In this document: piece by piece, positions 45,820-57,284 of the stretch | Position numbering within the stretch: position 1 is the stretch's first letter | How the letters are laid out: every line of letters begins with the position of its first letter | Assembly: GCF_020497125.1 (NCBI RefSeq) | Contig: NC_059081.1 | Span: 60,780,768-60,844,767, forward strand | Length of the DNA: 64,000 nt | Direction: 5' to 3' | Origin: Mauremys mutica | Lineage: Eukaryota; Chordata; Testudines; Geoemydidae | Notes under the pieces: generated by a model | What the model saw: only the letters and a program-made list of their open reading frames with translations | The model's database searches: none | Told to the model about the DNA's origin: nothing | Made by a program: the position numbers and the translations under genes

Positions 45820-45949
45820 GGCCTGTTCCCAACCAAGGACAGATACAAAGCACACAGAAGTTAATGGGAATCTTTCCACTGACTTCAATGGGCCTCAGAG
45901 GTATTGCGCTACTCCCATTGACTTCAATAGGAACAGGAGCCGGCCCATA
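45820..45949. repeat. Palindromic interspersed repeat (GGCCTGTTCC / GGAACAGG ends)
   Basis: Left gggcctgttcccaaccaagg, right aataggaacaggagccggcc, with internal actgacttcaatgggcctc and cccattgacttcaatagg. Related in style to families with the GACTTCAATGG core. Confidence 0.55.
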
Positions 45950-46371
45950 TTGGCTTTGTGATTCATGAAAAATCCCTTCTACACCAGTCTCCTGGAAACG
46001 AGACGTCAGCACAAACGTCTGGCCATGTCACAATGTGCTGGCGATCTGGATATCGTCATTTTGGGAGGGTGAATGTTTTCTCTCTCTAAAATTCTGTTTA
46101 AAGATTTCCGAAAGAAGCCGTTACATCTCTCCATCTTGAGTGACTTCAGGTCTCAGAACACAGGGATCAACATTTTACAAAAACATCTCGGTGTTGGGAG
46201 TACTGGGTTAGAGATTCCCAGCCCCCTGAGAGTCAGTCTGGGCTTTTGATTCATGTGAATCACATAAGTCAAGAGTGATCCAGGGAGAGCTCGATGACAG
46301 AAAATGTATGAAATGTGTATCCCTGCATCATCCTTCTCTTTTATTTCCTTCTCTTCCTTGCATGCACGAGA

Positions 46372-46444
46372 AGGCCTGATCCAAAACCTACTGAAATCAA
46401 TAGGAGTCTTTACCTAGACTTCAGTGGGCTCTGGATCAGGCCCT
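46372..46444. repeat. 73 bp near-perfect inverted repeat
   Basis: Outer arms aggcctgatcca (46372-46383) and tggatcaggccct (46432-46444) are reverse complements apart from one extra base. Inner arms (cctactgaaatcaatagg; acttcagtggg) also pair. Short interspersed palindrome. Confidence 0.75.
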
Positions 46445-46690
46445 AACAGCAGCATGTCAGTGGTATTGCAGAACACTTGAAAAAGGGAGATTATATTCAA
46501 TTTTGCTGACACTGCTGCTAAGCTGCGGTTAAATTCTCCCCTCTGCAAGAACCTGCTCAAGGGGCCACCAATTAAATCCCATTTAAACCCTTAAAATAGG
46601 ATTTAAGTGATGCCCTGGATGCAGAGGTGATTCTTACCCATGGAAAGAGACAGGATAGAAAAGGGAGGGGTAGAAGGGAGCAGGAGTACT

Positions 46691-46712
46691 GTGTGTGTGT
46701 GTGTGTGCGTGT
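46691..46712. repeat. (GT)n microsatellite
   Basis: About eleven GT units with one GC interruption. Confidence 0.95.
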
Positions 46713-46923
46713 GACTTGGGGGGGGCAATGGAAGGAGAGAGACTCTCGAGAGTAACCGTAGGTTGTGGGGAGAGAGATCCAACAAGAAAATGGAAACGGG
46801 GGACTGGAGGAGACACAATCAGTGTTACCATCTCTCGCAATCTCACTGAGAGTCTTGTGATATTTGCAGTTTTTTCTTAAACCCCCAGCTCCTGGAGTCT
46901 GGTGATTACATAAGAATCTCAGC

Positions 46924-46927
<4 letters not shown>

Positions 46928-46959
<32 letters not shown>
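46928..46959. repeat. (AT)n microsatellite with poly-T flank
   Basis: About sixteen uninterrupted AT units running directly into a T run to about 46969. Confidence 0.95.
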
Positions 46960-46971
<12 letters not shown>

Positions 46972-47410
46972 AGGAAGTCTCTAGCACTTCAAAGATGTGA
47001 CCCCCTCAGGGCTCAGAAACCAGAGGACAAATAAAAAATTATTACTTTTTAAAAAAACCTCATGATTTTTAAGCCAATTTCATGACTTTTGGAGACCTGA
47101 CTCATGATTTTTGAACACTTGGGATCAGCAGCAATGGACAACACACGTCTTTCCCTCTGTAACCATGTAGTCACCCTTCTCCTGCGCTGCTTCCCCTCCC
47201 AGCACTTGTTCCTGCCCCCTGCTCCTGCCCAGACCTCCTGATCTGCTCTGCTAGATCCCCCCAACCCATGTATCCATCCCAGTCCCCTTTCCTGGCTACA
47301 AACTCTTACTATCGGTTCTGGCGACAGTACCCATAGCCTCGCACCATGCTCCATTCCATACGAAATTCAGAACTGGGGTTTCTCAAGTATTAGCCACTCA
47401 AGACAATAAG

Positions 47411-47694
47411 TGTATGTCTATACTACCCGTCGGATTGGCGGGTAGTGTTCGATGTATCGGGGATCAATTTATCACATCTCTTCTGGACGCGATAAATCGA
47501 TCTGCGAATTGATGCCCGTACTCCACCTCGGCAGGAGGAGTAAGCGGAGGCAACGGGGGAGCCGTGGCAGTCAACTCACCGCTGTGAGGACGGCCAGGAA
47601 AGTCGAACTAAGATACTTCGACTTCAGCTACGCGAATAGCGTAGCTGAAGGTGCGTATCTTAGTTCGAACCCCCTCGCTAGTGTAGCCCAGGCC
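47411..47694 (+). mobile_element. MITE family A, copy 3
   Basis: Starts tgtatgtctatactacccg, then tcggattggcgggtagtg, atgtatcggggatcaattta, gacgcgataaatcgatctgc, the mid block actccacctcggcagg, the hairpin arms cttcagctacgcg and gcgtagctgaagg, and ends gctagtgtagcccaggcct. Same architecture as 15239-15516. Confidence 0.78.
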
Positions 47695-49416
47695 TAACTT
47701 GTAGCACTTGCACTGCTCTGTGCAGATGGGCGATGTTTGCATTTGTCATTAGCACCCGGTGCATGTCTCGTAATTCATTTCAGGGAATGTACTTTGGCAG
47801 TGAAAAACCAGAATGAGACAGTACTGAAGGGCACTGTGAATGTATTTTTCCTACATGATGGATAGGGATCTTATAGGTTTCAACTTCTTTTTTATCATAT
47901 AAAGCCCATATACCAGTGTCATTTCCACTCAGCCCTTCCATCTATTCACTCGATCCAAGCACTTTACCAAGTTGTACGTTTCTGCCTTTTTCCCCTGGCG
48001 CTAGGATTTTCTGAATATAGCAGCCTTTGCTTGCTTCCATTTTTAACCTTTTGAAATTCCTCATTGAATGAAGTTCTCATCATCTCCTACATATTCAGAT
48101 AACAGTCTCAGCAACTTGATGACTGTGAAGATCTGGAGAAGGGTGGGGTTAGGAAGGTGAACTTTTAAAAAAAAAAGATGGGCTTTGATGCTATTTACAT
48201 GTTAAAAACTTCATTTGATCTTAAATTCATCTCAGTATAAAAGTTGCATTAGTAGAGAACACGCTTAATATCCTAGAAAACATGCTGCCTAGCGATGATG
48301 AATGCCAAGGTCAGAACACTGGGGCTGGTGTTTTCCAAAGTGCCTGAGGTGGGTAGGCGCCGACCTCCCCCAGAATTTCAATGCACTTTAGGCTCTGTCG
48401 AAACTCCCAGCCAGGGCCAACGTCATCCCTTACTGAAGTTCATGGTGTTACATCAGTGATGAATCTGAACCATTATCTATTGAATGAAGCCAGGTCTGCT
48501 TCTACTTATAGTACAGTAGGTCTGGGTCCCCTGAACAGAGTTATCACACTGGATCAGATAACTGCTCCAGCCTGTCCTTTGGCAGCAGTGGCTAGTATCC
48601 TCCGCTTCAGATACAGAAAAAAATTCTCCTTTTCTTATAGTTTCCTACACACTGCTTCCAGCCCACTCCTTTGCAGCACGTCTTCGGCTAGGAACTCACT
48701 TTCTGCAGAACACAGGAACGGACAGTCCCTCGCCCTGTTCCCGTGCCTCTAAATATTGTTTTCCAAGCAGTTGGGGGTCACCGTTCTCAGAGGAACTACC
48801 ATTTACCCCCTTGCTGTTGGGATTTGGGATTTCAGGACAGTAAGCACCGACATTAAATGCCTGAGTGCTTAGTAGCAGAAGCTTCTGGCTGCTGGTGTCA
48901 AAAGAGGTTAAATAAGCATATTAACTAGATCCAGTCTGACATATCATGTTTACGGATAGGATGTTTGCCATGTTCTTTGATGACTTCAATAAGAGATTCT
49001 TTAAAGCTGAAGCCTCCACTTGGGAAATATATTTTCCAGCAGTTGTTCCAAACTGAAGAGTGCTTCATAGGCCTTTTGTCAATATGATTTTACGGTTTGT
49101 TTACAAATGGTTAAATGGCTATTGAATTTCACTCACTGCCCTATCAAATCCCTCTTCAGCACCCACCTCTGCCACCAACTAAAAGTAATGACAAGGTAGA
49201 CGGCTAGTTGGGACTTCTTCTATTTCTCGGATGTGTTTACTTATAGCTCATCATTGATAAAGACAAAAAATTAGTTTTTTTTAAGTAAAATGTAATGGAC
49301 TCAAACCCACATGGACAATCCCAGAGGCGTGTCTGGCACTTTGCACTCCAGCCTGAGCGAGGGGCTGCCTGGCGCTGTGCTGTCTGAGGAGCCGGGCCAG
49401 GACCAAACTGTGATTT
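47695..49416. other. Intergenic, mostly nothing assignable
   Basis: No gene. About 48540-48630 (cactggatcagataactgct, ggcagcagtggctagtatc) resembles a fragment of an old LINE-type repeat found in turtles, but the match is weak. The 123-residue frame at 48381-48752 runs over this fragment. Confidence 0.3.
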
Positions 49417-49657
49417 AGGGTGTGTCTGCTCTGCAAGCAGAGGGGTGGCTGCAGCACACGGAGCCATTCTGAGCTAGCTTGGAGCTAGCAGCCACGGCCA
49501 CACGGGTGGCAGCTCAGGCTGTCCAAGCCCACCCAGGACAGCGGGTGTGCACTCAAGCAGCTACTGCACCTTCGTTGCTATTGCTAGATCAAAGCTAGCT
49601 CCAGTAAGTCTCCATGTGTCACCATCAGACCTCTGACGGCAGCACAGACTTGCCCTT
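49417..49657. mobile_element. MITE-like element (gctagctt type)
   Basis: Begins agggtgtgtctgctctgcaa and ends gcacagacttgcccttag: inverted ends. Inside are paired motifs such as gagctagcttggagctagc and tcaaagctagctcc. Non-coding, 241 bases, abutting another element on its right. Confidence 0.55.
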
Positions 49658-49924
49658 AGGATATGTCTATGCTGCAATTAAAAACCTGCGGCCGGCCCGG
49701 AACAGCTGACTCGGGTCGGCGGGGCTTGGGCTAAGGGATTGTTGTATTGCAGTGTAGATATCCAGGCTTGGGCTGGAGCCCAGGCTCTAAGTCCCTGTGA
49801 GGGTCCCAGAGCTTGGGCTCCATCCCAAGCCCCAGTTAAACAGCCCCTTAGCCCGCACCCTGCGAGCCTGAGTCAGCTGGCACCGGCCCACGGCGGGTGT
49901 CTAATTGAAATGTAGTCATACCCC
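49658..49924. mobile_element. MITE-like element (cagctgactcggg type), copy 1
   Basis: Begins gatatgtctatgctgcaatt and ends aattgaaatgtagtcatacc: inverted termini over about 19 bases. Inner arms ggaacagctgactcgggt and cctgagtcagctggcacc, plus repeated gcttgggct units, are also inverted. Relative at 61505. Confidence 0.65.
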
Positions 49925-50169
49925 CAGATCCAGCCTCAGCATCCCCCTTGCTCCTTGAAGGAAGTAAGCAGAGTCATTTCTATTGCTGGCACAGGTTACT
50001 TCCCACTCTGCACTGGACCAGCCTGCTAGGGAATGGGCGGCGCCAATGGGAATGGAAGCTACCCTCTCCTTGTGCAGGGGCTGGAGGCTGGGAGTAGCTC
50101 GTACAGGAGGATAAGGGAATCCTTCCTCCCCTGTGTGGGCAAGCAGGGTGAGCCCATAGCTGGCCTACA

Positions 50170-50350
50170 TACACACATACATGTTCTGATTACTGTTTCC
50201 CTCCCCCTCCTCCCCCATTGCCTCCAGTGGTTTGTTACGCCCACCTGTTGTCTCTGGTCTCGCAAGTTCTCCGAGGTAGGGACTTGTCCTTTGTGCAGCA
50301 CCCAGCACAATGGATCTCAACTAGGGCATCCAAGCACTTCTGAAATATAT
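50170..50350 (+). mobile_element. L2-type LINE 3' fragment, sense
   Basis: gcccacctgttgtctctggt, gaggtagggacttgtccttt and gtgcagcacccagcacaatg match the L2-type 3' end. Diverged. Confidence 0.6.
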
Positions 50351-51130
50351 ATAGTGAATCACAGCCACCCTTAGACCCATACTGCAACCAGGTTCTTTTG
50401 CTGCAGAGAGAAAAAACTATTGTTCATCATCCATCATATCCATCGCTTGCGACGTCCAAGGAGTTTAACTTTGGCTTACAAGCATTTTCTCTGCACTGAA
50501 TTACAGTGCATAGCAACAGTGTGGAAATTCTCTCCTGCAAGATGCTCACGTACAGATCGCTTTGCCTGGTAATCCCATCCACATTCCAATCTATTTTATG
50601 TTGTGTTAGCAATAAATTGAGCAGCGGAATTGTTAACCAAGTTTATTAGGATGTTCCCTTGCAGCTAAAGCTATAGTTAAGGCTCTGGTGAGACTTCCAT
50701 TACTTCCTCTTTTCACGTGGTCGTAACTTGCTAAAAAAATTGCTTCTGGCAGAAATGTTCCCTGCTTGGCTCCAAGTCCAAACATGGTGGTTGTTTTTTT
50801 AACATTTGAGAAAATCTGTTTCCGAGTTGTGGGGAAGTGAATAAAATGGGCTCTTTTGGGCTGTGAAAGGGTTACGATTTTTTGTTGGTGTTCACGCATA
50901 ACTCAAAACCAGCTGAAGTGACCCTGATGGGTTCAGAGCCTCACTGAGGACTAGCCTGCAGGCCAAGCTAAGAGATCAAACTTTTCAAACTGGCCATTTT
51001 GAAGCAGTCGAATAGCCCATTCTGCATATGGGCTATGAGAGAAATCACAGTAGTGCTGTGAATGTCTAGAAGCTTGCTGGTCCGGAGCGCAAGCTGCAGC
51101 CAAAGAGGCTCCAAGGTACCTCAGGGGGAA
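50351..51130. other. Intergenic, nothing assignable
   Basis: No gene or named repeat. Confidence 0.35.
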
Positions 51131-51275
51131 AACTATTGTAAGCTCTGTGGGACAAGGACTGTCTTTTTGCTCTGTGTTTGTCCAGCGCCTGGCACAATGG
51201 GATCCTGGTCCGTGTTTGGGGCTCCCAGATGCGACCACAGTGCAAATAGTAAACAAATAAACAAACAACAAGCAC
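51131..51275 (+). mobile_element. L2/MIR-type 3' tail, sense
   Basis: tattgtaagctctgtgggac, aaggactgtctttttgctct, cagcgcctggcacaatggga and tcctggtccgtgtttggggc are the classic L2-type 3' tail, ending in an AT-rich aataaacaaaca tract. Better preserved than the 50170 fragment. Confidence 0.85.
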
Positions 51276-51349
51276 CATGATGCAGACATTCAGGAGAGGG
51301 ATGCTATCCTGAAACCTGGGTCTTCTGTGCACCAAACCAGACCCTCAGG

Positions 51350-51644
51350 CCACGTCTATACTTACCCACCGGGTCGACGCGGTGAGTTCGACTTCTCGGA
51401 GTTCGAACTATCGCGTCTGATCTAGACGCGATAGTTCGAACTCCGGAAGCGCCGCGGTCGACTCCGGTACTCCACCGTGGCAGGAGGAGTTGCCGGAGTC
51501 GACCTTGGAGCCACGGAGTTCGCTTCCGCGGCGTCTGGACGGTAAGTCATTCGAACTAGGGTAGTTCGAATTCAGCTACGTTATTCACGTAGCTGAATTC
51601 GCGTACCCTAGTTCGAACCAGGGGCTGTGTGTAGACCAGGGCTT
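51350..51644 (+). mobile_element. MITE family A relative (TTCGAA-rich), copy 4
   Basis: Begins gccacgtctatacttaccc and ends gtgtgtagaccagggcttag. Contains a long hairpin: gttcgaactatcgcgtct, a short spacer, then agacgcgatagttcgaac (about 51402-51440). Then comes the family-A-like mid block (ggtactccaccgtggcagga) and a second hairpin (attcagctacgt with acgtagctgaat). Many CpG and TTCGAA sites survive, implying a fairly young copy or unmethylated sequence. Non-coding. Confidence 0.75.
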
Positions 51645-51950
51645 AGTGTCATTTAGAGCAGCCTGAAGGCTGCCCTAGATTATACTGCCTGCCAATGGCC
51701 TCAAGGGAATTCATGACAGTCAGGAATTACTGGGGGTTAGGGAAGACCTGGCCACACCCCCTATGGGAGCTGCAGGGAGGCAGGATAGCATAGGAGCCAT
51801 TATGCCAGCTCTATACCACCAGAGGGTGCCCCTTCCCTGGGATAGGTCTCCCATGGTCAGCTATGCCAGCTTTAGGGGCACTTTATCCCTGTATCCTGAT
51901 AGAAAGTTGCCCTAGCCCAGGGGAGAATTTGGGCCATATTATGGATAACA
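51645..51950. other. Intergenic, nothing firmly assignable
   Basis: No gene. Fragments such as ggagccattatgccagctct and cagctatgccagctttaggg suggest an old, decayed palindromic repeat. Confidence 0.3.
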
Positions 51951-52160
51951 CACCTCTACCTCGATAGAACGCTGTCCTTGGGAGCCAAAAAATCTTACCG
52001 CGTTATAAGTGAAACTGTGTTATATTGAACTTGCTTTGATCCACCGGAGTGTGCAGCCCTGCCCTCTCCCCCCTTCCCCGCCCCCCCCCCGGAGCACTGC
52101 TTTACCGCGTTATATCCGAATTCGTGTTATATCGGGTGGCATTATATCGAGGTAGCGGTG
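51951..52160. mobile_element. Pogo/Tc1-like palindromic MITE
   Basis: Left end cacctctacctcgatagaac and right end attatatcgaggtagcggtg are inverted termini. Inner segments cttaccgcgttataagtg and tttaccgcgttatatccg occupy mirrored positions around a central C-rich tract. The CCTCGATATAAC style of terminus is typical of pogo-type elements, which duplicate TA: the right flank is TA and the left is CA (one change). 210 bases, non-coding. Confidence 0.7.
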
Positions 52161-52329
52161 TAATATCGTACTTATGTTAATAGTTATAGAGGTTGTTTTT
52201 CAGCTTCTGTTTCATTATCCAGTCCTGGATAATGACGTTTGATTATAATGGAATCTGTGCAGTGACACTGATTGCAGTTTGGTTAGAGTGGATGTGGCCA
52301 TTTAACATTAGGTGCATGTTATATGGCTC

Positions 52330-52600
52330 CTCTGGGCCCTAATTCAGCAAAGCACATAAATGTGGTATTGGGGACTCTGCCTTTAAGGGCTAAACTTCCT
52401 AGACTGAGACTCTCAGTGGGGCACTGTGAAACTCTTGTTGCTCTGCACGGGCAGCTGGAATCAGACACAAAATTAAGGTGGTCACTTGCAAACCCCTTAA
52501 GCACTGCAGGATCACTCAACAGCCCGTTAAGCACCCACTTACTTCCCACTGACTGCAATGGAATTTAAGCACATGCTTAATTCTATGCCAAACAGAGGCC
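52330..52600. repeat. Palindromic interspersed repeat (AATTCAGCAAAGC type)
   Basis: ggccctaattcagcaaagca on the left and aagcacatgcttaattctat on the right, with ccactgactgcaatggaatt. A smaller relative is at 23605-23665. A non-repeat piece may be inserted in the middle. Confidence 0.5.
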
Positions 52601-53611
52601 ATAAAACATTTGGGTTTGGAAGAGAAGATGGATCACCGGCCAGGTCCGCTATGGCAATCCCTCAGTTCTTATTTAACAGAGAGGTTTCTGTAATACATGG
52701 GCTTAGCGTGTATGGTCATGTGTCCCTCTAGTAGCTGGTTCAAACCATTGTAACAGCTTGCTACATCTTTGTAGCTAAATGAGTTTATCTTTAGCTCAAA
52801 TGGTAGAGACCTAGTACAAACTCCTGACCCCTTTAAAATCAATGGCAATTTTGCCATTGACTTCAATTTGTCATTGACTTCAATGGGGCCAGGATTTCTC
52901 CTCGCAGGTTTTGATGTCTGAGTTTATGTGCCCAGTTACTGTTCTATTTAATTAATACTTTGTTACATTTTCAGAGTAAGTCGTTTGTAATTTCTGATCT
53001 TTGCAATTTTTCCCATTTAGAGATATCCATGCAATTATACATATCTGTTCGTAAAACAACACTGCTCAGAGCAAACAAAGCAGAAACCTGGTTTTGCTAA
53101 TTTAAATGCTTTTCCTATTGACTAAGGAATTAACTAGGGGGAAAAAAAACCCTGATTTTCAAAAAAGCATCCCTTTAAGCAAACAGATCTATTAAAAACT
53201 TTTCCACTCTCACTCAGCCGCACTTCTTACACTTCATCAGCAATTTAATTTAAAGGTGACTGTGATCTGAAGTTGAAGTTTCACAGTTTATTTGGAGGAT
53301 AATCTACTTTTCTTTCAAAAACCATCATTCTTACAAGTCACCCCTGTCTGAGAAAGCAAAGCACCAACTCCCCATCCAAAAACATTTGCTCGTGATAGTA
53401 AATATTTTGTATCATGCTGATCTAATTTGCATGTCATGGCGAGGTGCAGTCTGTGTGCGAGCAGTTTAGGGAGTCAGTATTTGCACACAACACTAAATGA
53501 AGCCATATATGCTGTGAGAATTCTACCCTCTTCCCGAGTCAGCACTTTCCTGGTCATTTACATTCTGCCATTTTGGACTGCGGCCATCACCTCACCTTTA
53601 CCACTTCAGTC
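52601..53611. other. Intergenic; repeat-free AT-rich part about 52930-53420
   Basis: No gene. The short palindromic gacttcaatttgtcattgac lies near 52859-52878. The part from 52930 to 53420 is AT-rich with no recognisable repeat, a candidate for conserved non-coding DNA only. Confidence 0.3.
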
Positions 53612-53703
53612 TGATGGAGTGGATTCTCAGCCAGTGTAAAATGGAGTAGCTCCATTTACCTCCATGGAGTTATGCCAGTTTCCACCAGCTCAGGATCTGG
53701 CCC
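53612..53703. repeat. Short palindromic repeat family P, copy 6
   Basis: gtggattctcagccagtgta on the left, gtttccaccagctcaggatc then tggcc on the right. The centre tagctccatttacctccatg is followed by gagtta, itself partly palindromic. Confidence 0.75.
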
Positions 53704-53944
53704 TTCCTATTGTCTTTTACCACTTAGGAACATTTTCTAAGCAGCTGGGAATATCACCCTCCAGTAACACAGTATCCATTCCCAGCCCCTTGGCACCTCC
53801 TTCTTCCCAGCATGGTCTGTTATTACATACAGCAAATGCCATTTCGGCATCGATCCCTGTGGACCAACTCCAGATCCCAACAACATCAAGGGAAGTTTTG
53901 GTCACTGACTTCAACAGAAGGAGGAAATGGTCCTTTGTTCTTGG

Positions 53945-54006
53945 GGCCAGAGTGTCGGCTGGTGTAAAGGAGACACTCCAATTTTCATCAGCTGAGGATC
54001 TGGCTC
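53945..54006. repeat. Short palindromic repeat family P, copy 7
   Basis: ggccagagtgtcggctggtg on the left, catcagctgaggatctggct on the right, shortened centre. 62 bases, only 240 bases from copy 6. Confidence 0.7.
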
Positions 54007-54691
54007 TTCAAATTTAGTGGTTTCTTAATTAGCTCTTGTGCCTAGAGATGGGATCATACAAGACGTATTCCAAGTTCTCCTGCAGCACATGGGCAAACGG
54101 AGTAAGTGGAAGACCTAGTGGCATTCTTACCCATTACTGGGGTTCATTTCACCTTTAATTGCTTCTTTATGTTTGCCCCAGAGACCCTCTAGATCCCTCA
54201 TCATCCCGCTTTCCCCACTTTAAAAGCCTCTCTACCAAGGCCCCGCCAACACTGTGGCTTTCTTTCTCCTAACAGAGGACAAGTGGACAAGGGTCCCTTT
54301 GGAGCCCAACTGTGCAGTGGTAGGCCATTTGGAAATGTTGATTTTCATTTGCCTGGCAGCCCAGAAAGGACATGTTCCCATAGAACAGAGAGCTCATAAA
54401 ACTAGGAGAGCTATACGCCCACTGCCTGCTGAAATACTCCTCTTCCAAGTGTTCCTTATCCCGGGTTTATAAGTTGGGTGAGTGCAGCGGGAAGGAGTGG
54501 GTGTTGATCTTCTGCCAGTGGCTTGTGGAGTCTGCAGTTTTATGGACTTTGGCACAACAGACATGTCTGCTTTCAACTGGATGAAAGCTGGTGTTTGCAT
54601 GGTTGCACAGTGTCTTCTAAATATCTTTGGCATCACTCCTGCTTCTTAATCAGCTGAGGGAATGGCTGGCTTGCTAACAGATGTAGGTGTT
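54007..54691. other. Intergenic, nothing assignable
   Basis: No gene or named repeat. Confidence 0.35.
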
Positions 54692-55767
54692 TGTGATATT
54701 CCCCTCTGGTGTTGTCCGGACCGGTGATCTGCTAGGTCACTCCTATCCTTGACTCTGGGAGCCAGCCTACCCTGCTCTGCTGTGAGAACCCCCACTCCTG
54801 GGCGGTTCACACACAGCCTCTGGCATGTAAGCTGCTCCCAGATACTTGCAACCAAATGACACTAGGCAATATCTCCGGTCCCAGACGCAAACCCAGTTAT
54901 GCCCGCTGGACGCTGCAAGCTTATATAAGTTTGTCAATTTAACAAAGAAATTGATATGTACCAGGCTTGTTATCCCAAGGGGAGCCTCTGACACACTTCA
55001 AGCCAAACGCACTGCTTCAGATAGAATAAACCAACAAATTTATTAACTATTAAGATAGATTTTAAGTGATTATTAGTCAAAGCATAACAAGTCAGATTTG
55101 GTCAAATGAAATAAAAGCAAAAGGCATTCTAAGCTGATCTTAACACTTTCAGTGTCCTTACAAACAGAGATGCTTCTCACCACAGGCTGCCTGGTTGCTC
55201 TTCAGCCACGCTCTCACCTTTTTTCAGCACTTCAGTCCCTGAGTGTGGTGTCTGTGACGTAGGTGGAAGAGAGAGGAGGAGCATGGCTAACATCTCTGCC
55301 TTTTATTATGTCCTTTCCTTCCTCTTGGCTTTGCCCCCCTACCCTGCAGAGTCAGATGAGCATTCCTGTGAGTCTCTGTAAGAAAGGTTGAGCAATTCCT
55401 CTGCTGTGGCCTCCTACAGGTGAGCCATTGCATTGTAGTTCCCTTGCTGGACAACGGTTGTTGATGGGTTGTTTGACACCCTGCCCGGGCGTTGGATACT
55501 TTCCTTGCTGTTGCCTCTGGGGAGCTAATATCTGGCTGATTTCCCCAACATACAGCATGTTTTAGGGACAACCATTTCTTACAACACATTTCTTATAACT
55601 TCATATGCATTGATGATATACATATATGGATAGAGAAATGACTTTCAGCAGATCATAACTTTTCCCCTGATACCTTACAAGGCCTGCTTTATATGTAAGA
55701 TCACGACTACGTGAAAATGAGGAATATGGGGGTTACAGTACGTTCCCCCAAGGTATAGAATGTCACA
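54692..55767 (-). mobile_element. Solo LTR of an endogenous retrovirus-like element
   Basis: 1,076 bases with matching ends TGTGATATT...GAATGTCACA (TGTGA / TCACA inverted) and a perfect 5 bp target duplication GTGTT on both sides (54687-54691 and 55768-55772). On the minus strand a TATA-like TAATAAAAGGC lies at about 55297-55307, and an AATAAA at 55039-55044 lies about 260 bases downstream, which suggests this orientation. No internal genes remain, as after LTR-LTR recombination. I recognise the minus-strand start as a common turtle LTR. The retroviral class is not determined, though a 5 bp duplication fits ERV3-like or gypsy-like groups. Confidence 0.8.
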
Positions 55768-57284
55768 GTGTTGCAGTCACAGGGACCCCCACCCCCATCC
55801 TCTGTCTGGGGAATAAGATGCTGGAGATGGAGAAGTCAGATGTTCTACTGCATTATGACAGCTCTATGCTTCTGTTATTCCATTTAAATCAATGGAGTTT
55901 CACCAGTTGAGGACTGGAGTAATGAGCAGTAGTGAACCTGGGTATTCTGTATGGCACTGTTGAACGCTATGACTAAGCCAGTGACCAACCTCTTAACTTG
56001 ATTTTAATGGACTGCAAGTGTATTCAGTGTGAAATAAGGCAGATGAGGGTATTTCAGCAAGGTTTGCAGTCAAAAGCAAAGTAAGCAGATATCAGAGCAA
56101 GGCACAGACCTGCTCTGCCGTAAGGAAAAATTCAAAATTGGGAGGAGATACAGGGTTGAAGTAAGAAAGAAAACTATCCCGAGGTAAAGACACAAAGAAT
56201 TATAGCTACATTCCATGGTCTTTGTTTGACAAAGAGTAATCTCACTCATTTAAATTCATTTGGCAATACACTTGATGAGCATGCACTTACCTTCATGGGA
56301 AGTGGCTGAAACATCTTGTGTTTATTCATTAGACCGAAATAACTCTTTTAGCACAACAGAAGATGCAATGGACAGAATTCAGTACATATTGTCACTGGCA
56401 ATGCGACTAAATGAAATCCCATCTCAAGCAGCAAAGCAGTAATCAAGCAGATGTATCATTCTTTCATGTAATTTCTCCCTCCACATTTTCCTCCCAGACC
56501 ACTTTATTTATAAGTGACTTCATTCTCAGCTAGTTGTGGCCAGCTCAGTTGTATGATACAATACTGGAACCAGCTTCTATTACCATTTAAGGCAGGGCCT
56601 CAATCAGTACCAATGGATCACCATCTCCTCACCAATTTTGGATCCGGATCCAGACTACCCTTTGCAAAACCAAAAAGCCACCAAGAAAGTCTTGCTAAGC
56701 CAGAACAGCCAGCTAGTCCTGCCTATCTCCACTCATCAGCTGAGGGTGCATCGCAAACTAATGTGCTCAAATTTCCTTTACTGTTGATTTGAGGTTAACA
56801 GGCTTTTTCAGAGCACTGGACATTCCCACAGCCTGTCCCAGACTTCGCCACACTGATTAAGCACTCAACAAGGGCTGATGAGGTGTTCAATTAAATCAGC
56901 CCCTTGAACCTCACAGATTTCAAAGAACTGGACCAGTGAAGAATCTTTTCTTCCATAACTGGAAATACAGTGAGCCCTTCATTAAAAAATTATTTGCAAA
57001 TATTGCTTCTCTTAGGTGAGGCTGCCACACCACGGCAAACCCTTCAGCCCATCAACAGAGTGTAACCTACTGGCCTGACAAAGACTGCATCAATCCCTTG
57101 CACATTAGCCCTAGTAAATCTTTATCACTTCCTGTGCCTTTGCTTTGGACCACATTAACTACCAATACTGCAGCACTCTGCATATCCCATAATGCAGAAA
57201 ATCATTTGTTTGGAGGATTAACCAGTAGAAATGGCAATTTAGCCATTTCCAGCATCAGACAATTCGTATTATGTTTATTACAGT
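55768..57284. other. Intergenic, mostly nothing assignable
   Basis: No gene. About 55878-55925 (ttaaatcaatggagtttcac, cagttgaggactggag) is half of a family P repeat. The rest shows no named repeat. Confidence 0.35.
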
